Below, one piece after another: positions 25,154 to 31,922 of a stretch of DNA of 37,215 bases. The DNA is taken from contig ONDS01000027.1 of NCBI GenBank assembly GCA_900316685.1, forward strand, positions 1-37,215. Direction: 5' to 3'. Under the pieces are notes generated by a model, which saw nothing but the letters and a program-made list of their open reading frames with translations, ran no database searches and was not told where the DNA came from. A program made the position numbers and the translations under genes. This DNA is from an uncultured Prevotellaceae bacterium (GTDB lineage: Bacteria; Bacteroidota; Bacteroidia; Bacteroidales; Bacteroidaceae). Each line of letters begins with the position of its first letter. Position 1 is the first letter of the stretch.

Positions 25154-25915
25154 GTGAGCAAACAAATCTTCATCGCCGGTCCCTGTGTTATAGAATCAGC
25201 AGCTTTGCTGGATGAGGTAGCCCAGGAATTGGCACGACTGAACAAACGATACGCCATCGACATCATCTTCAAGTCGTCGTTCGACAAGGCCAACCGCACC
25301 TCGTTGCGGTCTTTCCGCGGTCCGGGTCTGGAGCGCGGTCTTCAATTGCTAGCCGACATCAAGGAGCGTTACGGTTTGCGTGTGCTGACCGACATACACG
25401 AGAGTTGGCAAGCAGCACCCGTAGGCGAGGTGTGCGATGTGTTGCAGATTCCCGCCTTCCTCTGTCGGCAGACCGACCTGTTGGTGGCCGCCGCCAAGAC
25501 CGGGCGCGTGGTGAACATCAAGAAGGCCCAGTTTCTCAGCGGCAAGGATATGCGCTACCCCGTAGAGAAAGCCTTGGAGTCGGGTGCCCGCGAAGTATGG
25601 CTCACCGAACGTGGCAACTGTTTCGGTTACAACAACCTGGTGGTGGACTTCCGCAATATCCCCGACATGCTCGACATCGTGCCCACGGTGATCATGGACT
25701 GCACGCACAGTGTGCAGCGTCCTGGCGGTGGCGACGGCAGCACCACCGGCGACCGACGTTTCGTTCCTTCCATGGCATTGGCCGCCAAGGCTTTCGGTGC
25801 CACCGGCTATTTCTTTGAGGTGCATCCCACCCCCGACAGTGCGAAGAGCGACGGGCCCAACATGCTGCCGCTCGCCCAGTTGGAAGAGGTGATTGTAAGT
25901 ATTATGAAAAAGTAG
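25154..25915 (+). CDS. kdsA: 3-deoxy-D-manno-octulosonate-8-phosphate synthase
   Basis: 253 residues. Condenses phosphoenolpyruvate with arabinose 5-phosphate to Kdo-8-phosphate for the LPS inner core; cytoplasmic TIM barrel. Motifs: IFIAGPCVIES, FKSSFDKANRTS, FRGPGLERGL and DCTHSVQRPGG. The start is GTG at 25154; the ATG upstream at 25127 meets a stop after one codon. The next gene supplies its arabinose 5-phosphate, a tight functional pair. Confidence 0.94.
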   Translation: MSKQIFIAGPCVIESAALLDEVAQELARLNKRYAIDIIFKSSFDKANRTSLRSFRGPGLERGLQLLADIKERYGLRVLTDIHESWQAAPVGEVCDVLQIPAFLCRQTDLLVAAAKTGRVVNIKKAQFLSGKDMRYPVEKALESGAREVWLTERGNCFGYNNLVVDFRNIPDMLDIVPTVIMDCTHSVQRPGGGDGSTTGDRRFVPSMALAAKAFGATGYFFEVHPTPDSAKSDGPNMLPLAQLEEVIVSIMKK

Positions 25916-25921
25916 ACATAC

Positions 25922-26908
25922 ATGAAAGATATGTTAAGTAATCCAACCGAGGTGCCTACCTGTGCCGCCCGTGAGTCGGCTGAGCGCACACTGCGTGCCG
26001 AGGCCCAAGCTATCATGGACCTAATACCCCAGTTGGATTGTCATTTTGAGCAGGCGGTGGACATGATTTACCGTTGTGCGGGCAAGGTGGTGGTCACCGG
26101 TGTGGGCAAGAGCGGACATATCGGTGCCAAAATCGCCGCCACGCTGTCGAGCACGGGCACACCCGCCTTTTTCGCCAATCCTCTCGACGTGTACCATGGC
26201 GATCTGGGAGTGATCACCCACGAGGATGTGGTATTGGCATTGAGCAACAGCGGTCAGACTGACGAGTTGCTCCGTTTCATCCCCATGTTGCAACAGATGG
26301 ATGTGCCCATCATCTCGATGACCGGCAACGTCAACTCCTTGTTGGCCAAATACTCTACCTACCACCTGCAAGTGAAAGTGGAGAAGGAAGCCTGTCCGCT
26401 GAATCTCGCCCCCACGAGCAGCACCACGGCAGCCTTGGCCATGGGCGACGCCCTGGCCATCGCACTGATGGAGAAACGCCAGTTCAAACCGCGCGACTTC
26501 GCCCATTTCCACCCCGGCGGCTCCTTGGGCAAACGGCTGCTGACCACCGCCCAGGACGTGATGCGCAGCGACGACCTGCCCATCCTGCCTGAAAGTCTGC
26601 ACTTAGGCGAGGCCATCATCCTCGTGTCGAAAGGTAAGCTGGGCTTAGGAGTGACCTTGAGCGATGGCAAGGTGAGCGGTCTGATCACCGACGGCGATAT
26701 CCGCCGCGCCATGGAGCGTTGGCAAGCCGAGTTCTTCAACAAGACGGTGAGCGACATCATGACCCGCAATCCCAAGTGCGTGAGTCCCGACACCAAGATC
26801 AGCCAGATACAAGGCATCATGCAGCGCCATAAGATACACAGCGTGTTGGTGGTGGATGGCGAGGGCCATCTTCAAGGTGTGGTCGATCACTATTCGTGTA
26901 TGGTATAA
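25922..26908 (+). CDS. kdsD: Arabinose-5-phosphate isomerase (KpsF/KdsD)
   Basis: 328 residues. Converts ribulose 5-phosphate to arabinose 5-phosphate, the kdsA substrate. SIS domain at residues about 40-180 (VVVTGVGKSGHIGAKIAATL, then LALSNSGQTDELL), followed by two CBS domains (about 205-325) that probably bind a regulatory nucleotide or sugar. Six bases after kdsA. The name kdsD or kpsF is a matter of convention. Confidence 0.93.
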   Translation: MKDMLSNPTEVPTCAARESAERTLRAEAQAIMDLIPQLDCHFEQAVDMIYRCAGKVVVTGVGKSGHIGAKIAATLSSTGTPAFFANPLDVYHGDLGVITHEDVVLALSNSGQTDELLRFIPMLQQMDVPIISMTGNVNSLLAKYSTYHLQVKVEKEACPLNLAPTSSTTAALAMGDALAIALMEKRQFKPRDFAHFHPGGSLGKRLLTTAQDVMRSDDLPILPESLHLGEAIILVSKGKLGLGVTLSDGKVSGLITDGDIRRAMERWQAEFFNKTVSDIMTRNPKCVSPDTKISQIQGIMQRHKIHSVLVVDGEGHLQGVVDHYSCMV

Positions 26909-26971
26909 TAGGGGCATGGAGCAAGGGGCATGGAGCAAGAGACATGGAGCAAGGGGCATGGAGCAAGAGAT
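26909..26971. repeat. Period-13 repeat GGGGCATGGAGCAA
   Basis: Four or five units of GGCATGGAGCAAG. The end GGAGCAAGAGATTACT is repeated at 30311-30326. Same family as 35109-35158 and the in-gene copy at 36808-36850. Confidence 0.75.
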
Positions 26972-27040
26972 TACTGGCAAGGAGTTAGGAGGTAAGACGG
27001 AATGTTGCGCGAGTAAGGAAGTATTTTAGTGCTGTTGAGA

Positions 27041-28303
27041 ATGAGGAGATTCATCTTTATAGCTGTATGTGTGGCGGCATGGCTGACGGTCAGCGGTCAG
27101 CGTGCCGACAGTATGGTGGTGCAAACGCTCCGTAAAGAGGGGGTGCGCTTCACCAACGACAACAGCGTGACCCTGCTGATGAACGGCCAGGAAAAGTTCG
27201 ACGATATGTTCAAGGCCATCCGTCAAGCCCGCAGCAGCGTACATCTGGAATATTTCAATTTCCGCAACGACTCCATCGCCTCGCTGCTCTTCGACATCCT
27301 GGCGGAGAAAGCCGCCGAGGGAGTGGAGGTGCGTGCTTTATATGATGCTTTCGGCAACTCCTCGAACAACCGCCCGCTGAAGAAGAAGCATATCCGCGAC
27401 CTGCGTGCCCGCGGGATACAGATATACGAATTCGACCCCTTGACTTTTCCTTGGATCAACCACGTGTTCGCCCGCGACCACCGCAAGATAGTGGTCATTG
27501 ACGGCAAGACGGCCTACACCGGCGGCATGAACGTGGCCGACTATTATATAAAAGGTACCGATGTGGTGGGAGAATGGCGCGACATGCACTGCAGGATAGA
27601 AGGGTCGGCGGTGAACGACCTGCAGCGTATCTTCGTGCGCGCGTGGAAGAAAGTGACCGGCGAAGACATCGTGGGAGCGAAATATTACCGAGGCATCTAC
27701 GGTGCCGACTATATCACCGGTTTGAAGCCCGACACCACCGCCACGTGTGGCAGGAAAGAGGTGGGTATCATCAATCGTGAGCCCCATACGTCGAACAAGA
27801 TCATCCGACAGTTCTACTTAGCCGCCATCGACGCCGCCCGCGACAGCATCAAATTGGTGAATCCCTATCTGACGCTGAACGGCAAGCTCAAGAGAAGCCT
27901 GCGTAGGGCCGTGAAACGCGGCGTGAAGGTGGAAATCATGGCAGGAGCCAAAAGCGATATCCCCTTGACGCCCGACTGCATGTTCTACAACCTGCACAAC
28001 CTGATGAAGCACGGAGTACGGGTGTGGATATACGAGGGAGGGTTCCACCATACGAAGATCATCATGGTCGACGGGCAGCTATGCACGGTGGGTAGCGCCA
28101 ACCTCAACGCCCGCAGTTTGAGTTGGGATTACGAGGAAAATGCTGTGATTGTCGACCCGAACACCACGCGAGAGCTCGACGCCATGTTCGACAAGGACAA
28201 GAAACGCTGCTTCCGTCTGACAGAGCAGACGTGGGACCAATTCCGCAGTCCGTGGCAGAAATTCCGCGGATGGTTCGCCCATTTCCTGGCACCATTCTTA
28301 TAG
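27041..28303 (+). CDS. Phospholipase D / cardiolipin-synthase-like enzyme
   Basis: 420 residues from the ATG at 27041; a GTG at 27029 after AGGAAG would add four. Signal or anchor sequence 1-22. Two HKD motifs: DHRKIVVIDGKTAYTGGMN (residues about 146-164) and FHHTKIIMVDGQLCTVGSAN (about 335-354). The family joins two phosphatidylglycerols to cardiolipin or cleaves phospholipids. A signal peptide in place of the usual two membrane helices suggests action in the periplasm. No promoter is visible in the repeat-filled gap after kdsD, so it may be co-transcribed. Confidence 0.85.
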   Translation: MRRFIFIAVCVAAWLTVSGQRADSMVVQTLRKEGVRFTNDNSVTLLMNGQEKFDDMFKAIRQARSSVHLEYFNFRNDSIASLLFDILAEKAAEGVEVRALYDAFGNSSNNRPLKKKHIRDLRARGIQIYEFDPLTFPWINHVFARDHRKIVVIDGKTAYTGGMNVADYYIKGTDVVGEWRDMHCRIEGSAVNDLQRIFVRAWKKVTGEDIVGAKYYRGIYGADYITGLKPDTTATCGRKEVGIINREPHTSNKIIRQFYLAAIDAARDSIKLVNPYLTLNGKLKRSLRRAVKRGVKVEIMAGAKSDIPLTPDCMFYNLHNLMKHGVRVWIYEGGFHHTKIIMVDGQLCTVGSANLNARSLSWDYEENAVIVDPNTTRELDAMFDKDKKRCFRLTEQTWDQFRSPWQKFRGWFAHFLAPFL

Positions 28304-28391
28304 GGTAATGGGGCTTATTGGGCTAATAAGGCTTATAAGGCTAATTAGGCTTATTGGGCTTATTGGGCTTATTGGGCTTATTGGGCTAATA
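28304..28391. repeat. Period-9 repeat GGGCTTATT between convergent genes
   Basis: About nine units (GGGCTTATT, GGCTTATAA, GGCTAATTA). Largest member of the family also at 18262 and 21853. There is no classical terminator between the two convergent genes, so this block may act as one or mark its loss. Confidence 0.75.
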
Positions 28392-28397
28392 AAAAAA

Positions 28398-29018
28398 TTA
28401 AATCTTATTGATATCCACGTAGCCATTCATGACGGCATAGACCGTGAGAGCCGACACACTCTTCATGCCCAGTTTCTCGGTGATGTTCTTACGATGAGTG
28501 ACCACGGTGGAGAGGGCGATGTTCAGCCGGTCGGCTATCTCTTTGTTGATGAAGCCCTGCGCCACCAGCGCCAGCACCTCTATTTCACGGTCGGAGAGCC
28601 GCTGTGCGTTCTCTCCCCCATCCTTTTTCAAGGAGGCATGATGAGGATGCCCCTGCCGTTCGAGCATGAGCAGCGACTTGACCAGTCGCTCCTCGGGCAC
28701 ATTGATGCACAGGCAATGGTAGCCCGCCAGTTGTTTGTCGGAATCGGGCGAGGGTGTGAGCACGATGGTTTTGCGTTTCTGCGTGTAGAAGAAAGGTATG
28801 TTCTCCAGAACGATGGAGAAATCGACGAAGAAATGTACGAAATGATCCGGTCCTGCCGCCTCGAAATCCTCGAAGGTATTGAATGCCTCGATCGTCAACT
28901 CCCTCATCACCGCAAGGAGGAGCTGTTTCAATCCGATGACAGCCAGGGTGTTGCCCGTGACGATGGCCATCTTGGGCTGGAAATGCGCATGTTGCGGCAT
29001 GGAATGGTCGTTGTTCAT
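28398..29018 (-). CDS. LuxR-type regulator with atypical receiver domain
   Basis: 206 residues. Residues about 16-125 have a receiver-like pattern, but the acidic pair after strand 1 is missing: AIVTGNTLAVIGLKQLL has T21-G22 where receivers have DD. An Asp (D66, FFVDFS) is near the usual phosphorylation site. Residues about 140-206 form a LuxR/NarL HTH: RLSDREIEVLALVAQGFINK, EIADRLNIALSTVVTHRKNI. Its start overlaps the stop of the hemerythrin-LuxR gene (four bases). The two HTH domains are clearly paralogous. Probably not phosphorylated; may form a heterodimer with the neighbour (inference). Confidence 0.85.
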   Translation of the reverse strand: MNNDHSMPQHAHFQPKMAIVTGNTLAVIGLKQLLLAVMRELTIEAFNTFEDFEAAGPDHFVHFFVDFSIVLENIPFFYTQKRKTIVLTPSPDSDKQLAGYHCLCINVPEERLVKSLLMLERQGHPHHASLKKDGGENAQRLSDREIEVLALVAQGFINKEIADRLNIALSTVVTHRKNITEKLGMKSVSALTVYAVMNGYVDINKI

Positions 29019-29971
29019 AATTTGACGTTGGATATATCGATGAGGTTGTTGACAATGGCGTAGATGGTGAGACCCGCCGCGCTGTGTATCTGCAGTTTTT
29101 TGGCTATGTTGCGTCGGTGGGTGATCACCGTGTTGATGGCGATGCAGAGGTGGTCGGCTATCTCCTTGTTGGTCATGCCCTGCACCACGGCGATGACCAC
29201 ATCTTTCTCACGGTCGCTCAGTGTTTCCTGCTTATCACCATTGTTGCCTAACATCTTGGATATCTTATACGACACATTGTCTTGTTTCGACTTACGCTCT
29301 ATCCATCTGATGGCAGGTATGAAGATATGGTCTTCCACGTCGGCATGCAGTCGGAGCCACTCCTCATTGTTGTACATATCGTAGAGCGTGGCGGTAAGTT
29401 TGTTGTTCTGCAGCCCATTGGCGGGCAGGTATTTGATGATGATGCTCTTGAGTTCGCGCAATTTATGGTCGATCTGTCCATGATGCTTCGAGAAGGTCTC
29501 GATGTTGTAGTTGCCCGATGGACTGTTGTTGATAAGCCCTTCGACATACGGGAAAACCGTTCGTTCCTCGTACTTCATGTGAGTACGTATGGAATGGGCA
29601 TATTCATCGTAGAGTTTGAGTATCAACCGTGCCAGGTTATCGTTTTCGTCGAGCGCATCCACCAGTTCCTTACGTATGAATGGCAATTGGAAGTCAAGGT
29701 AATACTCATGGCTCGCCTTGAGATATTGCATAAGTGTGGGCACAGACAATTTGTCGATATCATCGAAATCGCGATACCCATTTATGGTGAAGTTGACCAC
29801 AGCCAGGAACGTATATGTATCTACGCCCTGTGCCTCGCACACCTCCCGGACCGTTTTGTCGCCAAATCCCAGGTTGATGCCGAAGCTGCCCAGGCTTTGG
29901 AGCAAGTTGTAATTATCCTTGATGAGGGAAATCATTTTATCCTCAGCCTCATACATTTTCTGATGTTTCAT
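29015..29971 (-). CDS. Hemerythrin (RIC/YtfE-like) - LuxR fusion, predicted di-iron transcription regulator
   Basis: 318 residues. Residues 20-80 resemble the ScdA_N domain of RIC/YtfE, but the usual Cys-Cys motif is replaced (FGINLGFGDKTVREVCE). Residues 85-225 are a hemerythrin-type four-helix domain with all six expected ligands: H88, H131 and E135 (THMKYEE), H164 (SKHHGQID), H209 and E213 (LHADVEDHIFIP). Spacing follows E. coli YtfE closely. Residues 250-318 form a LuxR HTH (TLSDREKDVVIAVVQG, EIADHLCIAINTVITHRRNI). No signal peptide. The family binds oxygen or NO or repairs iron-sulfur centres; fusion to DNA binding suggests a sensor. Divergent from the porin-imelysin-DHOR cluster. Promoter at 30042-30072. 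Confidence 0.9.
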   Translation of the reverse strand: MKHQKMYEAEDKMISLIKDNYNLLQSLGSFGINLGFGDKTVREVCEAQGVDTYTFLAVVNFTINGYRDFDDIDKLSVPTLMQYLKASHEYYLDFQLPFIRKELVDALDENDNLARLILKLYDEYAHSIRTHMKYEERTVFPYVEGLINNSPSGNYNIETFSKHHGQIDHKLRELKSIIIKYLPANGLQNNKLTATLYDMYNNEEWLRLHADVEDHIFIPAIRWIERKSKQDNVSYKISKMLGNNGDKQETLSDREKDVVIAVVQGMTNKEIADHLCIAINTVITHRRNIAKKLQIHSAAGLTIYAIVNNLIDISNVKL

Positions 29972-30041
29972 AATGACCTTTGATTAGTGACGACTGCGAC
30001 AGTCAAAAAGATGGGCTGCACAGATGGTATGCTTGAACATG

Positions 30042-30072
30042 CAAAATTACATATTTTCCGCGAAATACACAA
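30042..30072 (-). promoter_or_regulatory. Promoter of the hemerythrin-LuxR operon
   Basis: Minus strand: TTG (30072-30070), 20 bases, TAATTTTG (30049-30042). The leader is about 65 bases. The -33 box overlaps the motif at 30071-30090. Confidence 0.75.
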
Positions 30073-30090
30073 TCATCATTTTTAGGTATT
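30071..30090. promoter_or_regulatory. Shared 20-base motif, copy 1 (regulator promoter)
   Basis: AATCATCATTTTTAGGTATT. It matches 30371-30390 at 18 of 20 positions and lies just upstream of, and touching, the -33 box of the leftward regulator promoter. Candidate operator; the protein is not known. Confidence 0.5.
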
Positions 30091-30125
30091 TGCTTTTTCA
30101 CCACACATTTACCCAACATTAAGTA

Positions 30126-30156
30126 TTGCAGGAACCCGCTCCAGCGCGTAATTTTG
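30126..30156 (+). promoter_or_regulatory. Promoter-like site without an obvious gene
   Basis: TTG (30126-30128), 20 bases, TAATTTTG (30149-30156). Downstream there is only a nine-codon ORF (ATG at 30174, stop TAG) before the porin promoter. It could make a small RNA, or be an upstream start for the porin gene. The gap 29972-30443 otherwise holds the motifs and repeats listed. Confidence 0.4.
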
Positions 30157-30278
30157 CACACCGGAAGGCAGTGATGGTTACTACTCGGCACCCTTATCCT
30201 TAGGAATTACCAATTCAATAACATCATACATGGAAAAGGACTGATTGCGACCAGAAAACTGCTTTCCTTTTTCATGGG

Positions 30279-30326
30279 GTGAGAGGTGAGAGATAAGGAG
30301 CAAGGGGCACGGAGCAAGAGATTACT
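30279..30326. repeat. GGTGAGA and GGAGCAAGG repeats upstream of the porin
   Basis: GGGTGAGAGGTGAGAG (as at 6702-6721), followed by AAGGAGCAAGGGGCACGGAG and CAAGAGATTACT, which matches 26946-26971 almost fully. Confidence 0.65.
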
Positions 30327-30370
30327 CCTACTTGTGAGAGGGTGGATTTTTTAAGGTGAGGGGTGAGAAA

Positions 30371-30390
30371 AACCATCATTTTTGGGTATT
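30371..30390. promoter_or_regulatory. Shared 20-base motif, copy 2 (porin promoter)
   Basis: AACCATCATTTTTGGGTATT, exactly 300 bases from copy 1 and in the same strand sense. It touches the -33 TTG (30389-30391) of the porin promoter. Confidence 0.5.
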
Positions 30391-30419
30391 GTGAACAAAT
30401 GTAAAAACTTATACTTTTG
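30389..30419 (+). promoter_or_regulatory. Promoter of the porin-imelysin-DHOR cluster
   Basis: TTG (30389-30391), 20 bases, TACTTTTG (30412-30419), which fits TAnnTTTG. Predicted transcription starts about 18 bases before the porin ATG. Confidence 0.75.
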
Positions 30420-30443
30420 CAGTCGAAAAAAAAACGTTTTTGA

Positions 30444-31757
30444 ATGAAAAAAGAATTAAAAAGAGGTGTCGCCGTATTGACAGCCATCATGGCTGGAGCA
30501 CTGGGAGTGAATGCCCAGACCTCCACCTCCGACAGTGTGATGACCCACGCCAAGGGCAACAGGCTGAGTGTGGGTGCCTATGGCGAGGTGGGCTACACCC
30601 GCAATTTCTATAGCGACAACATTTATCGTTACAGCAATCCCAGCAAATATAAGGACGATCCGAGCAACGGCCGTTTCGACATCCCCCATGCCGTCATCTA
30701 TTTAGGATACGACTTCGGCAAGGGCTGGACCTTCGGCACGGAGATAGAGTTTGAGCACACCGGCACGGGCAGTGCCGTAGAGATAGAGACCGACGAGGGA
30801 GGCGAATACGAGCACGAGGTGGAGAAAGGCGGCGAGGTGGAACTCGAACAGCTGTGGATACAGAAGTCGTTCGCCCCGTGGGCCAACCTTCGTGTGGGTC
30901 ATATCGTGGTGCCCGTGGGTCTGAACAATGCCCACCATGAACCCTTGGATTTTTTCACTGTGTATCGTCCCGAGGGCGAGAACACCATCCTGCCCAGCAC
31001 CTGGCACGACACGGGTCTGAGTTTCTGGGGCCGTTACGGCGACTGGCGCTACGAGTTGCAGGTGACCGCCGGTCTGAACGCCCTGAAGTTCAGTCGCGAC
31101 AACTGGGTGAAGAACGGTGCGAAGAGTGCCTTCGAGTTCAAGCCCGCCAACAAATACGGTCTTTCCGCGCGTGTGGACAATTATACCATCAAGGGGCTGC
31201 GCCTCGCGGTAAGCACTTACTTCGGCAGGGCCATGCACAACACCTATCCCAATGAGATGGAAGGCGAGGGCAAGACCTACGACAAGGTGTCGGGCAATGT
31301 GTGGATTGGTTCGTTCGACTTCACCTTCAACCGTTACAACTGGATCGTGCGCGGCCAAGCCGACTACGGCACGTTGAGCGATGCCGCCGATGTGAGCAGC
31401 GCCAAGAGCCGCCAACCCAAGAACTCGCCCTATAACACCACGCCGGTAGGCAAGGCCGCCACCGCCATCGGTGTCGAGGCCGGTTACGATGTGTTTTCGC
31501 AGATAACCAAATTGCATGCCGACAACCAGAAGCTGTACGTGTTCGGCCGTTATGAGTATTACGACAGTTACATCAAGGAAGACAGCCAACCCTCCTACGA
31601 CTATACGAAGCGTCAACGTATCGCCTTCGGCGTAAACTACTTCCCCCTGCCTCAGATAGCCGTGAAGTGCGAATACTCCAACCGCATCTTCAAGGATAAG
31701 TTCAACAACGAGCCTTCGCTCAGTCTGGGCATCGCTTACGAGGGATTCTTCCTGTAG
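30444..31757 (+). CDS. Outer-membrane porin-like protein
   Basis: 437 residues. Signal peptide 1-24 (ends GVNAQ). A beta-barrel pattern follows, with motifs typical of Bacteroidetes OprO/P-like porins: RLSVGAYGEVGYTRNFY, FGKGWTFGTEIEFEHTGTG, LRVGHIVVPVGLNNAHHEP and WHDTGLSFWGRYG. Residues 108-125 form a very acidic loop (ETDEGGEYEHEVEKGGEVE), perhaps attracting cations. It ends in a Phe-Leu pair (GIAYEGFFL). Leads the cluster with imelysin and DHOR, so iron or heme passage is plausible but unproven. Followed by a CCCCCTCC hairpin that also follows the DHOR gene. Confidence 0.82.
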   Translation: MKKELKRGVAVLTAIMAGALGVNAQTSTSDSVMTHAKGNRLSVGAYGEVGYTRNFYSDNIYRYSNPSKYKDDPSNGRFDIPHAVIYLGYDFGKGWTFGTEIEFEHTGTGSAVEIETDEGGEYEHEVEKGGEVELEQLWIQKSFAPWANLRVGHIVVPVGLNNAHHEPLDFFTVYRPEGENTILPSTWHDTGLSFWGRYGDWRYELQVTAGLNALKFSRDNWVKNGAKSAFEFKPANKYGLSARVDNYTIKGLRLAVSTYFGRAMHNTYPNEMEGEGKTYDKVSGNVWIGSFDFTFNRYNWIVRGQADYGTLSDAADVSSAKSRQPKNSPYNTTPVGKAATAIGVEAGYDVFSQITKLHADNQKLYVFGRYEYYDSYIKEDSQPSYDYTKRQRIAFGVNYFPLPQIAVKCEYSNRIFKDKFNNEPSLSLGIAYEGFFL

Positions 31758-31794
31758 GGGCCTCGGGCCTCCCCCTATAGGAGCCTCCCCCTGT

Positions 31795-31813
31795 CCCCCT
31801 CCCAAGGAGGGGG
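31795..31813. terminator. Hairpin CCCCCTCC-CAA-GGAGGGGG after the porin
   Basis: Perfect eight-base stem with a three-base loop, identical in sequence to 35087-35105 after DHOR. No U-run, so it may be a partial terminator, a processing site or a dispersed palindrome. Confidence 0.5.
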
Positions 31814-31865
31814 AAACTGGAGATAAGGAGGAGGTAAGAAGGTAAAAAGTAAATAGTAAAGACAA

Positions 31866-31909
31866 ATATTCAATTATAACATAACGCATATTCAATTATA
31901 ACATAACGC
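31866..31909. repeat. 22-base tandem duplication before the imelysin gene
   Basis: ATATTCAATTATAACATAAC plus GC, present twice without a gap (31866-31887, 31888-31909), directly before the A-run and ATG of the imelysin gene. Confidence 0.75.
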
Positions 31910-31922
31910 AAATTAAAAAAAG

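Noticed and set aside
28304-28391. CRISPR array
   Set aside because: Units are nine bases, abut directly and have no spacers; no cas gene is near.
30702-31895. Minus-strand open frame of 397 codons across the porin gene
   Set aside because: Antisense shadow; the sense frame has a signal peptide, promoter and family motifs.
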